Below are positions 40,613 through 54,300 of a stretch of DNA of 64,000 nt, piece after piece. Origin of the DNA: Lepus europaeus (taxonomy: Eukaryota > Chordata > Mammalia > Lagomorpha > Leporidae). The DNA lies in assembly GCF_033115175.1 (NCBI RefSeq), contig NC_084831.1, positions 77,943,502 to 78,007,501 on the forward strand. The letters are read 5' to 3'. Made by a program: the position numbers and the translations under genes. The notes under the pieces are model-generated. The model was not told the origin of the DNA. It searched no databases and saw only the letters and a program-made list of their open reading frames with translations. Numbering within the stretch: position 1 is the first letter of the stretch; every line of letters starts with the position of its first letter.

Positions 40613-42287
40613 CTATACAAATAAATGAGAATGGAAATTTGAAGTATTCAGTACAATAAGAGGGAAAAATTCTTAAATCCAAGAATTCAAACAATATACA
40701 ATGAAATAATGAAACTTAGGGTGTAATACTTTCCCATTCTGTTATTTCATGGTTCCATATATGATGCCTTCTAGATATTATTGTTTATGGTACTTGTAAG
40801 AATATTAAAGATTACACAAATCAATCTCCTGAAATCTGCTTTTTAAGGTCCTTCTCATGTCCTGAGATTCTTTCCTTACTCTGACCTAATGATTATCAGC
40901 CAAGATGAAAATCTGAATCACTTATAGAGCTTTAGAAAGTAAAGATATCTGGTACTCACTTCACACCAAACCTTACTGAATCAAAATTGTCCAGGGTTGA
41001 TGCTATGACATTTAGAGTTTGTTGGTTTGCTCTTTTAATGTTCCATTAGGTAATTCTGATATGCAACCAAAGTTAAAAAGAATCACTATTCTAAAACTAG
41101 CTAACACACATTTTTGTATTCCCTACAGTTCCTGGAAATGTGCATAGCTAGGAGCTGGACAGATGATTTTGTTTGTGATTAATCGGTCAAATCAAAAGGT
41201 AATAACAGAGAAGGAAAGTGCTCCTTTTATAGATATTGCAAAGTTGATTATAAGAGCCTATTAGGGCTGTATGGGTAGTTTAACACATACCTGAATAAGA
41301 ACCACAAATTAGATTCTGGATATGCTCATGTTCCACTCTGCATAGCTCTTTAACTAGGTGATGCCTCTGCCTTATACTATCAGTCTCTCTTAGGAGGCAC
41401 AAGAGTTATTGGATAAAGGATAAAGGAAAAGGATAGGATCAGATTTAGGCAAAAGGGTAACAGAAAGGAAAAAAGATAGGAGGTAAAAATAGAAAGATCT
41501 ATAACTAAAAATAATTTGCCAACTTTTACATACATCTAGGATATTTCTTAAAGGCAACTAACAATGAATGCTAGTGATATTTTTATTTACGGTAGCATTC
41601 TCCTGGAATTGGAATAGTTTCCTAAGATGATTTCTTTAAAGGACAATAGTCGGCTGGCACCGCGGCTCACTAGGCTAATCCTTTTGCCAGCAGCGCCAGC
41701 ACTCCAGGTTCTAGTCCCGGTCAGGGTGCCGGATTCTGTCCCGGTTGCTCTCTGCTGTGGCCCGGGAAGGCAGTGGAGGATGGCCTAAATGCTTGGGCCC
41801 TGCACCTGCATGGGAGACCAGGAGGAAGCACCTGGCTCTTGGTTTTGGATTGGCGCAGCACGCTGGCAGTAGCAGCCATTTGAGGGGTGAACCAACGGAA
41901 AAGGAAGACCTTTGTCTCTGTCTCTCTCTCTCACTGTCTAACTCTGCCTGTAAAAAAAAAGGACAGGCCGGCGCCGCGGCTCACTAGGCTAATCCTCTGC
42001 CTTGTGGCGCCGGCACACCGGGTTCTAGTCCCGGTTGGGGCACCGATCCTGTCCCGGTTGCCCCTCTTCCAGGCCAGCTCTCTGCTGTGGCCAGGGAGTG
42101 CAGTGGAGGATGGCCCAAGTGCTTGGGCCCTGCACCCCATGGGAGACCAGGATAAGCACCTGGCTCCTGCCATCGGATCAGCGCGGTGCGCCCGCCGCAG
42201 CGCACCTACCGCGGCGGCCATTGGAGGGTGAACCAACGGCAAAAGGAAGACCTTTCTCTCTGTCTCTCTCTCACTGTCCACTCTGCC

Positions 42288-42321
<34 letters not shown>

Positions 42322-45300
42322 ACAGTCAGTTGGTAAATTAATAAGCTGTGGCATATTTAAGTATAATAGACTCATTACATATAAACATCTCATCCTGTAT
42401 CTTGGGTTCTATTCTTTACCATTTTTTAGAACTAGACAAAGCCAAGCATGGTCTCATATCAGTTGTGATTCACAGTTTAAAGGCAACCAGAAGAACCTGT
42501 ACCTAAATATAAAAGATTTTTGAAGTCTCAGGGGCAAACTCAAAAATGTACTCCATACATCTTTGATTTCTGTTGTCATTCTAACTAGCACTTTGAGCCT
42601 TTTTCTTAAAAAGATGTATTTATTTATTTGAAAGGCAGAGTTACAGAGAAGCAGAGACAGAGACAGAGTGAGAGGTCTTCCATCCTCTTGTTCACTCCCC
42701 AGATGGCTGCCAACAGCTAGAGCTGCGCTGATCCAAAGCCAGGATCCAGGAGCTTCCTCTGGGTCTCCCACATGGGTGCAGGAGCCCAAGCACCTGGGCC
42801 ATCCTCTGCTGCTTTCCTGGGCCATAGCAGAGAGCTGGATCGGAAGTGGAACAGCCAGGACTCGAACTGGTGCCTATATGGAATGCCAGCACTGCAGGCA
42901 GCGTCTTTACCCGCTATGTCACAGTGCCAGAGCCTTTTTGACATTGTTAAGGAAGTCAAATGGATCAAAATAGTGAAAGATCAAAGGGTGAAAAATGACA
43001 TATTTATAGATTGATTTAGGCATGGTTTGGGCATATGTGCCTTCCAGAATACTGAGTCCAAGATGAAGCTACTATTGCCAAGGCCATGTAAGAAGGCAGA
43101 GTTTATGCTAATAAATATATATTTTTGCTTCTAAAGTTCAGAAAGCTCTACACTAGAGTTTTCTATGTAACTGAAAAGCTGTATACATGTATATCAATTA
43201 TAATTTTTATATATAAGAAATATATAGTCATTTTTCATAAATGGGTATTAGATAATGATCTGAACTCAACTCACATCATAGCATTTCACAATCCTTTTAA
43301 TCTAACATAATCTAAAGTAAACTTAAAGATTATATGTTCTTTGGGACAGATATTTGGCTTAGCAAGAAATCACTTGGATGTCCCATATTCCATATTGGAC
43401 TGCTTGGGTTCAAATCCTACCTCTAATCTCAGTTCCAACTTCCTGCTAATTGCACACACTGGGAGATAGCAAATAGCTGGATCCCTGCCATCCACATAGG
43501 AGACCTTGATTAAGCTTCCAGCTCCCAGCTTCAGCTTGGCCAAACCCAAGCCAGGCATTTGGGAAGTGAACCAGTAAATGAGAGCTCTGTCTCTGCCTCT
43601 ATGTCTCTCTGTCCAATTAAAAAGAAAAGATTATTTGCAGAATTTTGAGATACGAAAGTTTTTAAAGGTAAATTATGAAAAGCTTAACTTTTCTTTGCCT
43701 GTTTGGTATAGCAGCTCCTGTTTATTAAACACTACTTGACAAGTAGTTAGTTAATTTACTGTACTCTTCAGGTTTTGTTTTGTAATAATTTTCTGTTTAT
43801 AATTTTTTTTTAAAAAAAATTGTTTATGTATTTGAAAGGCAGAGTTAGAGAGAGACAGAGATCTTCCATCTGGATTACTCCCCAAATGACTGCAACAACT
43901 GGGCCTGCATCAAGCTGAAGCCAGGAGCCTGGAATTCCATTTAGGTCTCCTACATGGGTGGCAGGGGCCCAAGTACTTGGGTCATCTCCCATTGCTTTCC
44001 CCAGGTGCATTAGCAGGGAGCTGGATCAGAAGTGAACAGTTGGGATTTAAACCAGTGCTCCTATGGGATGCCAGTATCACAACTGGCAACTTAACCTGCT
44101 GTGCAACAACGCTGGCATCTCTGTCTCTAATTTTTAACATTAGGCATAGTTTGTTTTAATTATTAAAGAGATTTGAAATGATCTTGTTTTTCCATTGAAA
44201 AGTCCATGACAATACATCTGCTGTTCTCAGCTTCATTTCTCACCTCAGAATCTTTAGGCTACTTTGATTTGAAGGTTTTCATGGCTTGTAACCTATTTTG
44301 GGCCAAAAGCAACAGTCAGCCATACCAAAACTGTCAACTATTAAGGAAATCCTGTTGGTGATATGCATGCTTTTATAGTATCATTTAAAATGGCAAGTGG
44401 CCCCAGCAGGGTAGTTTGTACTATTAGGGTAACTTGAATTGCTCACCAGAGAACTAAAGTTCCTGATTACACACAGATTCAAAAACAAGTTTACTCACGT
44501 CTGAATGTTTTGCCCTGAAATAAAACTGACAGAAATTATTACTATCAAATATATAATTATAAAAATATATAATTATAAAACTAATAAAAGGATCATAACA
44601 TGTAGAAAGTCTTACTTTATAGTTATAATAAGGAGCTTGCTGATCTTCATCCCATTGGCTTCCAGAAATAGAACTATGTATTTCCTTCATAATCACTTTA
44701 TAGAGCACCTGGTGTCCTGCTGCATCACTGCAGGGCGCCCCCCGGAAAGGGACTTTTGCAATGGTACAAACATGACTCTAGAAATGCAAAAATGTTCTCA
44801 TTATAGATTATCAATTAAACAAATCTTAGGAGTCAAATCAGAAAAATAAAGAAAAACTGGTAATAAAATACATGCTTTCAGTAGAAAACCTGACTTTATA
44901 GAATAAAAGTTTAAATAAATTTAATGATTAGATGAAATTGTATCACAATCAAAAGCTACCATGGGATCAAATAATTTAAAATACATAATTATTGGTCTCA
45001 AAGTATATTTCAGAAATTCTAAAGTTTGTATATTTATAATGAAACAAAAGAAGTTATAAAATATTATATATTCTTGAAAAAAATGAGATAACAAATGACC
45101 TATTCTTACCTCAGATAGATTCAGGCAGGTGTAATCATAACCATACCAGGGAACGCCCATTACAAGTTTCTTAGGGTTAATGCCCATCTTTATGTAGTCT
45201 CTATATCCTAGTCAGTAAGACAGAATAAGCATATTTGTTTCTCTTTGTGTGTCTGCTAATGTGTTCATAAAACCATGCAACACTTAGAATCTAAGTCTGT

Positions 45301-48300
45301 AAAAACAAGCACATTTATGCAAAGTACTAAAAGTTTCTCAAACATAACATAATAAAAGTAATTCCTTAAAAACTATAAACCCATATCTTGCTTTCTTAGC
45401 TGTTTCTTTCTGGATAAGATAAAGTTTTCAAAATAATTAAGATCATATTGAAGGAAAAATCTACAAAATCTAAGAATGACACATTTCAGGAAAACATGTT
45501 AATTGTTATCTATTAACTGCTAAGATATATCTAAAAAGTGTTAACAAAACTGTATAAACCTTAAACTTTTGACATTGATGGTCTCAGAAAGCAAAAGTGT
45601 TCTATGTTTACAATATCCTATAAGGATCTTAGTGATGGCTAGGGATGGGAAATGTCCCCCCTCTTATTCTATAGTAGACAATCTGTAGTTGGAGGAAAGA
45701 AAGAGAAAAATAAGTTTTGGTACTATCAATCCTTTTTCTTACCCAATACTGTAAAACATATTTTCTTACAAAGAGATACAGTTATCTAGAATGTTGAGTT
45801 AAATACATTTAATTGCATTTTCAGACCCTTTAATATCACTATGCACTGATAAACATCTAAAAGAGGGATGGGATATGCTTTATTTCTGAAATATAGTTGA
45901 TAATAAACCTTTTACTGATAAAACATAATATCATCTCTTCCATGAAACACAGTTGGAGAACACTGAATTAAGTTCTTTGTAATTTTAACAGAATGAAAGT
46001 TAATTTTCAAATTTAAATAATAGATATTTATGATCAGCCTATTCTGGCCCACCATCATGATATGATTAAATGAGGCTGGGTTCTAAGATTTTTACCTTTA
46101 CGTGAAAGAGGAAAAAATTTTATTTGCAAATCAGTCAACAAGTAGTCAGTACCAAGTATCCAGAAGATTTCAGTTGAGTCCAAAAGATAGCAAGCAATCT
46201 TTTATTCAATTGACTGAAGGATACAAACCATTCTTGGAGAGGGTAATACAGATACTATAACCTGATAGGTCAGAGTAGTCTTAATTATAATAGGAATATA
46301 ATTTTAATATATTATAAGTAATAATGTTAAATAAGATAAAGTCAATCCCAAATATAGGAGGTAGCCATACCAAAATTATCTTTGCTATTATTTAACAGGT
46401 TATTTCAACAAAAATATCAAGTTCTAGATAAGCAAATATCTTCTTCATGTAATTTTATGATAAAAGTTGGACTTAAGGTTAGAATACCTGTTTGAGTCCC
46501 AACTATATAATACTTACTAGATATGCAATCATGAGCTCTTTTCATCTCATCTATAATAGAAGGTTAATGGTAATATATCAATCCCATAACATTGTTATAT
46601 GAATTAAGGGCAAATTTAGAAACATTCTGTAAACATTAAAACCCTCCAAATTAAGTGACTTTTACATGTTTCAAACAAGCTTTACAAATGGAAAGGGTAT
46701 ACAAATAACTTAGAAATACCACAAGATATCTTAATGTTTGAGATTCTGGAATTAATATTACTAATAAATGATCACTTTGTGGCTTCTTACCAGTTAATGT
46801 CTGATTGAAGGGAGCATTGGCTGCTGCGATACATTCTGACCAGACCTGACTTTGTTCATCGTAAGACATCACAAAGAGAAAGTCACAAGCATCTGCAATT
46901 CCAGTATAATTATAGCACCTTCTGTCTATATTCTTTGGAGACCAAGCTACATCAAAGGTTACCTGTGAGAAAAACACAAATTGTTTTGTGTAACATGATC
47001 GAACATCTATATTATATCAGATTTTTTTATTCTATATTCTCTTACCTCATGCTACCCAAGAAAAAAAGAACTACTTAAAGTATATAAATGTTGAGTTTTA
47101 CATATACAGAGCTACAACAGTACTAAGAAATATATTTTTTTACTACTTTCAACTGGCCCAGACATACGTTTGGACATACAATGACTAGGACCAGGGCACT
47201 CTATAGAAGAGAAGCTTGATACCCAAATGGTTTCAATCAGCTGGTAACTCAACTGATTGAAAGAAGCCTGTTTAATGACAATGGGAGAGGGGAAGCTGAG
47301 TAACTGGAGAGTAAAGGAACCCTAAAAGAATTTAAATACAATACTTATTAAAGATAGTGTGGGGGCAAAATAGGTCACCTGATGACACACCAGACTGGGT
47401 TGTGAGTTTAAGCTTCTGATGCACAATTACGTTAATTGGTAGCTTTGGCCCAATATTTTATTATAGTGGTGTTTTATGGCCCACAGTTATAATCAACTCA
47501 AAATGGTAAACAAATCATTTAAAATGATCTTTTATGGAAACAGTCAAATAAAACTTGAGTGATGTATTGTCTTTCATTTTGAATGCTGAGAGACTCTTTA
47601 AATTGTTTGTTGCTTTAGCCAAATATTAAGCAGCTTTATTTATGTATACAAATATTCTAAAACTTCATTAGAGGTTTTTTCTCCTTAACGAGACACTCAA
47701 TAACACCTAATAATTAATTATTACAAAAGTTGATGGGGCTGGAATTGTGGCGTGATTGATTAAATTGCCACCACCTGTGACACAGGCATCCCATGTGGAT
47801 GCTAGTTCCTACAGCCCCACTTCAGATCCAGCTCACTGCCAATGCACCTGAGAAAGCAGTGAAAGATTACCCAAGCACTTGGGTCCCTGAACCCATGTTC
47901 AGAGAACTAGATGAAGCCCCTGGCTTTAGCCTGACCCAGCCCTTGCCATTGGCAGCCATATGGGAGTGAACCACATCAGCTATTATTTTACCAATGATTC
48001 TCTCTCTCTCTCTCTGTCTCTCTTTTTCTCTCTGTCTTCCTCCCCACACCCTTTGCTCTTGCTCTCTCTTTAACTCTTCCTTTCAATAAATAAATAACTT
48101 TTTTTAAAAAAATTGAAATACTGGAGGTAAAGTTTTTATATTTTGACCAATTTATCCTACCAAAGCTCTTTTTAGGATTTTCTCAGTTCTCTCTCAATTT
48201 TTTGAATATTAACATTAATAAAATGAAATAAAAGAAGCTCAGCTTTACAAGTACTGGCTTTGCAACAAAATAAATTATGAAGTAAAATTGGACCCCATTT

Positions 48301-51300
48301 TGTCACTGCCTCCTGTTTCAAAATGGGAACTACATGATAGGAATTGAGAAAATAAATAAATACATCTAAGTATGGAAATTTCAAATCTATTTTGAAAGTC
48401 TTTACCTTTCCCTGAGTATTAAGAGAACTACCACCTGAATTTTCTGTCACAGTTTACCTCATATTTCTGAAACGATATATATTAGATACAGAAATCAAAA
48501 GATGTGGCTTCTAGTCTTGGCTGTGTTATAACCAGGTCTGTGTCATTGTGAAGTCACTTAAAGCTTCTGACTCTGTTTTCTCACTTATGAAACTAAGAAA
48601 GGAGAAAGAACTCTTCAAAGGCATTTGTAGCTCTTTTATGAGCACAATTTCATAAACTTAAACATCATCTTTTCCCCAAAACTCATTTCCCCTTCTATTC
48701 TCCCTATTTTAGTTGTTTCTTAATTTTGCTTTATTTTTTATTCTTTTCTGGTCACCAGTGTAAGAATCTTTTGGCCATTTTTTTTGACTCTTCTCTCACA
48801 CTCCAAATCCAGTCTCACTTTTTCCTTTGAGTGGCCTCCCACAGTTAGCTCTGCTTCTTCCTTTCCAATAATCCATTAATTCAAAACAAATTTATTTTAA
48901 CACCTGCTGAATGTGTTAGGGTTATGTCATTATCCCAGTCCAAACTATAAATATCTCATTATTGAACTGATAAATTAGTTCTTACGAGCCTTCCTTTCTC
49001 CTATAGCTTTACATACTATTACAAAATAATATCCAAAAACACTGTTCTACATATGTAAACCATTATAAACAGAATAAAATGGCATACCCCTCAGCCTGAT
49101 ACACTAGATCTTCCATAATCTGGCCTTTCTGTACAGTTGTACCTCCGTTTAATTCACTTAACAGCAACTTAACATAGTAGCCCCAGCCATTCTACATGCC
49201 CTTCAAACATGGAAATAGATACTACTACATAAAGGTTTTCCTCGGTCTTCATCCTTGCCTTTTCATTATAGCTTAATCAGGACTGGCAAATAGTTATTGG
49301 CACACACCAATATTAAGCTATTAGTAACAACTAGCTAGAGAATGAAAGAACAATTTCTGAAACCAAAATTTGTGAGTTGAGGGGGGTATTATGGCCTGCA
49401 TGCCAGGTACTTGTTACTCCTCATCTACATAGTACTCACCTGAAGTTTCCCTAGTGACAAAACTTCCTTATTTGCATAAAACGATAGAGATGTCAGTCCT
49501 CACATCAGCTATTATTTTACCAGTGATTCTCAAATGCATAACAACCAACAGAATCATCTACAGCACTTGACAAAAATGCAGTTCTCAGGCTGTATCCCAG
49601 GCCCAGTGGATCAATCTTGGAAGATTTTAAGTGAATGCTCCCAGGTGATTCAAAGGCTCTACATTTTAAGTACAGTCAACCCTCTATATCCATGGATCAT
49701 GCATCCTTGCATTCAACCAACTGGAGATCAAAAATATTTTCTAAAAATCTGTGACTGGGGGCCAACATTATTATGTAGCAGGTTGCGCTGCTGTCTGCAA
49801 CACTGGCGTCTCATATAGGTACTGGTTCAAGTCCTGACTGCCCCACTTCTGATTCAGCTCTCTACTAATGGGCCTAGGAAAGCAGTGGAAGATGGTCCAA
49901 GCACTTGTGCCCTTGCACCCATGTGGGAGGCCCTGAAGAAAGTCCTGGCTTCTACCTGGCCCAAAACCAGGCCCCTGTATGGGATGCCAGCACTGCAGAC
50001 TGCAACTTAACCCACTGAGCCACAGTGCCAGCCACTTAATTTAAAATTTTAAAAGATCATTCATTCACTAAGTAAACAGATTTTAAACAGTGTGTTGGAC
50101 ATCAAGGAGCTGGTCTCTTTCTTCGGAAAAAAAAAAAAAAAAACTTATTGTCTAGGCCAGTAATGCTTAACTATAATCAACTGTGAAACTTTGATAAAAT
50201 TATGGGTTCTGGGGTCACTCAAAACCTCTGAATAATAATTTCTCAGGAGAAGGTATTGTGGTACAGTGGTTAAGACGCCACTAGGGACACCCACATCCCA
50301 TATCAGAGTACCCACATTCAAGTCCCTGATCTGCTTCTGATCCATTGTCCTACCGATGTATACCCCTGGGAGGAAGCAGGTGATGGGTTCCTGCTACCCA
50401 TGTGGGAAACCCATGTGAAGTTCAAGACTTCTGGTTTTGGCCTGGCCCAGCCCTGCTTGTTGTGAATATTTGGGAAGTGAACCAGTGGATAGGCACTTTA
50501 CCTTTAATTAATTAATTAAAATAAATAAACAGAACTTTAAAAAATTGAAGGGATTACCTGGTATAGGTACATATTTGTACAGATGCACACGTGCATGTAT
50601 TTACTCTATTTTTTTAAGACCCGTTGTTATCTTACCACATGGCCAGATCTGAGAATCTGATCTAGAGTCACACTATCCTTTGGTACCTACACATTGCCAG
50701 GCAAGATGCCCTGTGTTGTGATCTGCTCTAATCATGCTCGTTATGGCCATGGAAAAGCACATGGCCTACTGTCATCACTCTGAAGATTTCTGTGGATTTA
50801 GCCCTTGACTCCTATTGGGCCTTGGGTCCTCTGCAAGAAATTCAGACTATAGGCAGGCGCCGCGGCTCAATAGGCTAATCCTCCGCAAGTGGCGCCGGCA
50901 CCCCGGGTTCTAGTCCCTGTTGGGGCACCGGATTCTGTCCCTGTTGCTCCTCTTCCAGTCCAGCTCTCTGCTGTGGCCCGGTAAGGCAGTGGAGGATGGC
51001 CAAAGTGCTTGGGCCCTGCACCTGCATGGGAGACCAGGAGGAAGCACCTGGCTCCTGGCTTCTGATCAGTGCGGTGCGCTGGCTGCAGCGCGCCAGCCGC
51101 AGCGGCTATTGTGGGGTGAACCAACGGAAAAAGGAAGGCCTTTCTCTCTCTCTCTCTCTCTCTCACTGTCTAACTCTGCCTGTCCAAAAAAAAAAAAAAA
51201 AAAAAAAAAGAAAAGAGAAAAGAAAGAAAGAAAAGAAAGAAATTCAGAATATAGAGCAAGTGAGACACTTCCCTAGCACTAGTTGTATGCTTAGGCAAAA

Positions 51301-54300
51301 GCTGTTTCAGTCCTGCATGGGTGGAAGCCAGGTAGGCGTTCCCTGATTCTTGCTGCCCCCATTACCTATCTAATGCTTGTAACCCTACTGCAAGGCAAGT
51401 AGTGGGGCAATCCACATGTGTTGTGAATAGAGAACAGATTCAGTGTCTTAAAATTCCATAGTTAAGAACAGCAGAATTCTTTTTACTAAATAAGTGCTGA
51501 AATTCTTTCCCATTCCATCACTATGACACTAAGATCACATTAATGTGTTTGTGCAGATGCATATACACAGGAATTGACTCTTTTAGGACTCCTCATGAGT
51601 ACAGTTTGATAGGGAAAGTATGGGATTTCCCCAAAAATGAGCTTTTACCTGTGATCCCTCAATTTCATGATGGAATGCATCTGCGGTTTCTTTGACTAAA
51701 GCAGTTAATGCATCATATTCTGGCGATGAACATGTAACTTCTTGCTCTATGTCTATATTAATTCCATCCATATGCTGTGCTTTGGCCAAATTCAGTTTTT
51801 CAGCTATCCAGGATGCTCTGAAAGTTGGATCAGTTATCTTCTTTAAAGATACATCTCCTATGGAAAAAGGATACATCTTTTATACATACATATTTTCAGT
51901 TTAATGACATTTATTCACAAACTGATTTCCAAAGATATCAAGATGTCTTTAAAACACTTCACTGTTTTGGAATTCTAAGCCCCTAATTGAAGTTTTCCAG
52001 ATAGAAAAATAATACACCAAAATAACAAATACTCATTACTCATTAATCTCCATAATAATCATTATAAATAATTGGTAAAACCTTGTTTAAATTAGCAGCA
52101 GAAATTGTGGATTATGACTAAATGTTATCATGATAATTATTTTTTAATTTTATTAAAATTTTTTTATTTATTTGAAAGGCAGAGTTATAGTGAAGAGGAG
52201 AGTCAGAGAGAGAGAGAGAGAGGGAGAGAGAGACAGAGAAATCTTCTATCTGCTGGTTCACTCTGTATATGGCCACAACAGCTAGAGCTGAGCCAGACCA
52301 GAGCCAGAACCTCCTTCGGGTCTCCCATGTGGGTACAGGGGCCCAGGTACTTGGGCTATCTTCCACTGCTTTCCCAGGTGCATGAGCAGGGAGCTGGATC
52401 AGAAGTGGAGCAGTTGGGTCTTGAACTGGCACCCATATGGGATGCTGGTGTCACAAGCAGAGGCTTAACCTGCTAAGCCACATTGACGACCCCTATCATG
52501 CTAATGAACAATACTGTTTTGCTCCAGATTACACACTGGTTTATTTAATTCTTTTTAAAAATCTACTTATAAATGAATTTTTAAAATAGTTTTAAAATAT
52601 TTATTATTTATTTGAAAGGCAGAGTTACAGAGAGAGGAGGAGACACACACACACACACATACACACACAATCTTCCACCCACTGGTTCACTCCCCAAATG
52701 GCCGCAATGGCCAGACCTGGGCCAGGCTGAAGCCAGGACTTTCTTCCAGGTCTCCCATGTGGGTACAGGAGCCCAAGCGCTTGGGCCATCCTCAGCTTCA
52801 TTCCCAGGCCATTAGCAGGGAACTGGACTGGAAGTGGAGCAGCCGGGACTTGAATCAGTGCCCATATGGGATGCCAGTGTCACAGGTTGAGGCTTAACCT
52901 GCTACACCACAACACTGGCCTCTATAAATGAATTTAACAATGTCTATAATTAATAGTAGGATAAAAAAAGGCAAAAAGGAAATATCTTAGGAAGTCAGGA
53001 CTATAGCAAATGATACAGATAAGTTTGTCAACTGACTGGACAATAAAAACATACCTTTTAGCACTACCCTGGCTCCTTTTGAATGAGCATGGCACATAAG
53101 TTCTGAGTCATATCTTCCAAAAACTGCCACAGTTGTAATCTGTGTCCAATCATAAGATTTCCAAGTTTTCTGTCCAACATTAAATACAAAGACCTGCCAG
53201 AGCAATAGGGATAAACGTCACTTCAACCAAGAACATCATGTGGACCGTACAAGCCACATGCCATGGTGGACACTGAGAGCGTACAGTGAGTACAACAGAG
53301 GGGCCCTGATAGAACTAGGAGATCCTGTAGCAAACTAACAGTACTTTGTGATTCACTGAATGAGAAGGCAAGAGACTGGGAGGAGTTTGATAATATTCAA
53401 GTCTCTGGCTTTGCAGATGCAGCCACAGATAGTGAATTACTAGATGTGGTTTTTGGTGAAACTGCTAAGACTACTACTCATATTCTAAGGCAGCTGATGT
53501 TATGTTTTCCAGTCTTTCTTATGACAGATAATTCTAGAAGTTCATAAGTCTCAATGGTCATTTTAATTTTATCCCAATATATTAATTCAATTAAGTTTCA
53601 ATAAGTTATAGGGAGATTATGTTGTTAGGCACTAGGATCACAGAGGTTAACAGAGGCCTGGCCTGCTTGGGAGTTAATTACTGAATTACAGTAGTACTTA
53701 GGACAGTACTGGGGGCCATGACAGCATGCAAAGGAGACCTATGATCCAGGTGTGGCCGGAAAACTTCCCTGTGGACCACACGTTTTAGGGAGATCTGTGG
53801 AATGAAGGATGAAGGCTACCTATGGACAAAAGAGAGCATTCTTGGCAGAAGGAATAAAAAGGTCCAAGGTCCCTACACCTCAGGAGAATTTTGAGGTGAT
53901 GGAACTAAAAGGTCAATGCAACCGGTTACATGTAGCACAGAAACCCTGAAAGTATGAGAGTGTGTAGCTGGATAAAACTAGTAAGGTGAGTGGTGACAAG
54001 ATCAAGTAGCTGTCTGTAGGCCTCTGAGGGTTTTATATTTTAGCCAGAGATCAATGGGAAGCCACTGGAGTTTTAAGCAGGAGTGGACATCAGATTTATA
54101 TTATAAAAAGTAGATCACTGGGTGACTGTGAAGAGAATGGATAGGGAAGGGGCATTAGCTATAAAAGTTAAGACACTTCTTAATTTCATGAATTTTTTTT
54201 CTGGTTTCTCAGAGTTAACTATGCATAACTCATTTTTCCACTAAGTAACGGCTGGTGAAATTAAAAAATTACAGAATGCAAAACCGAATGACTCATTCTT

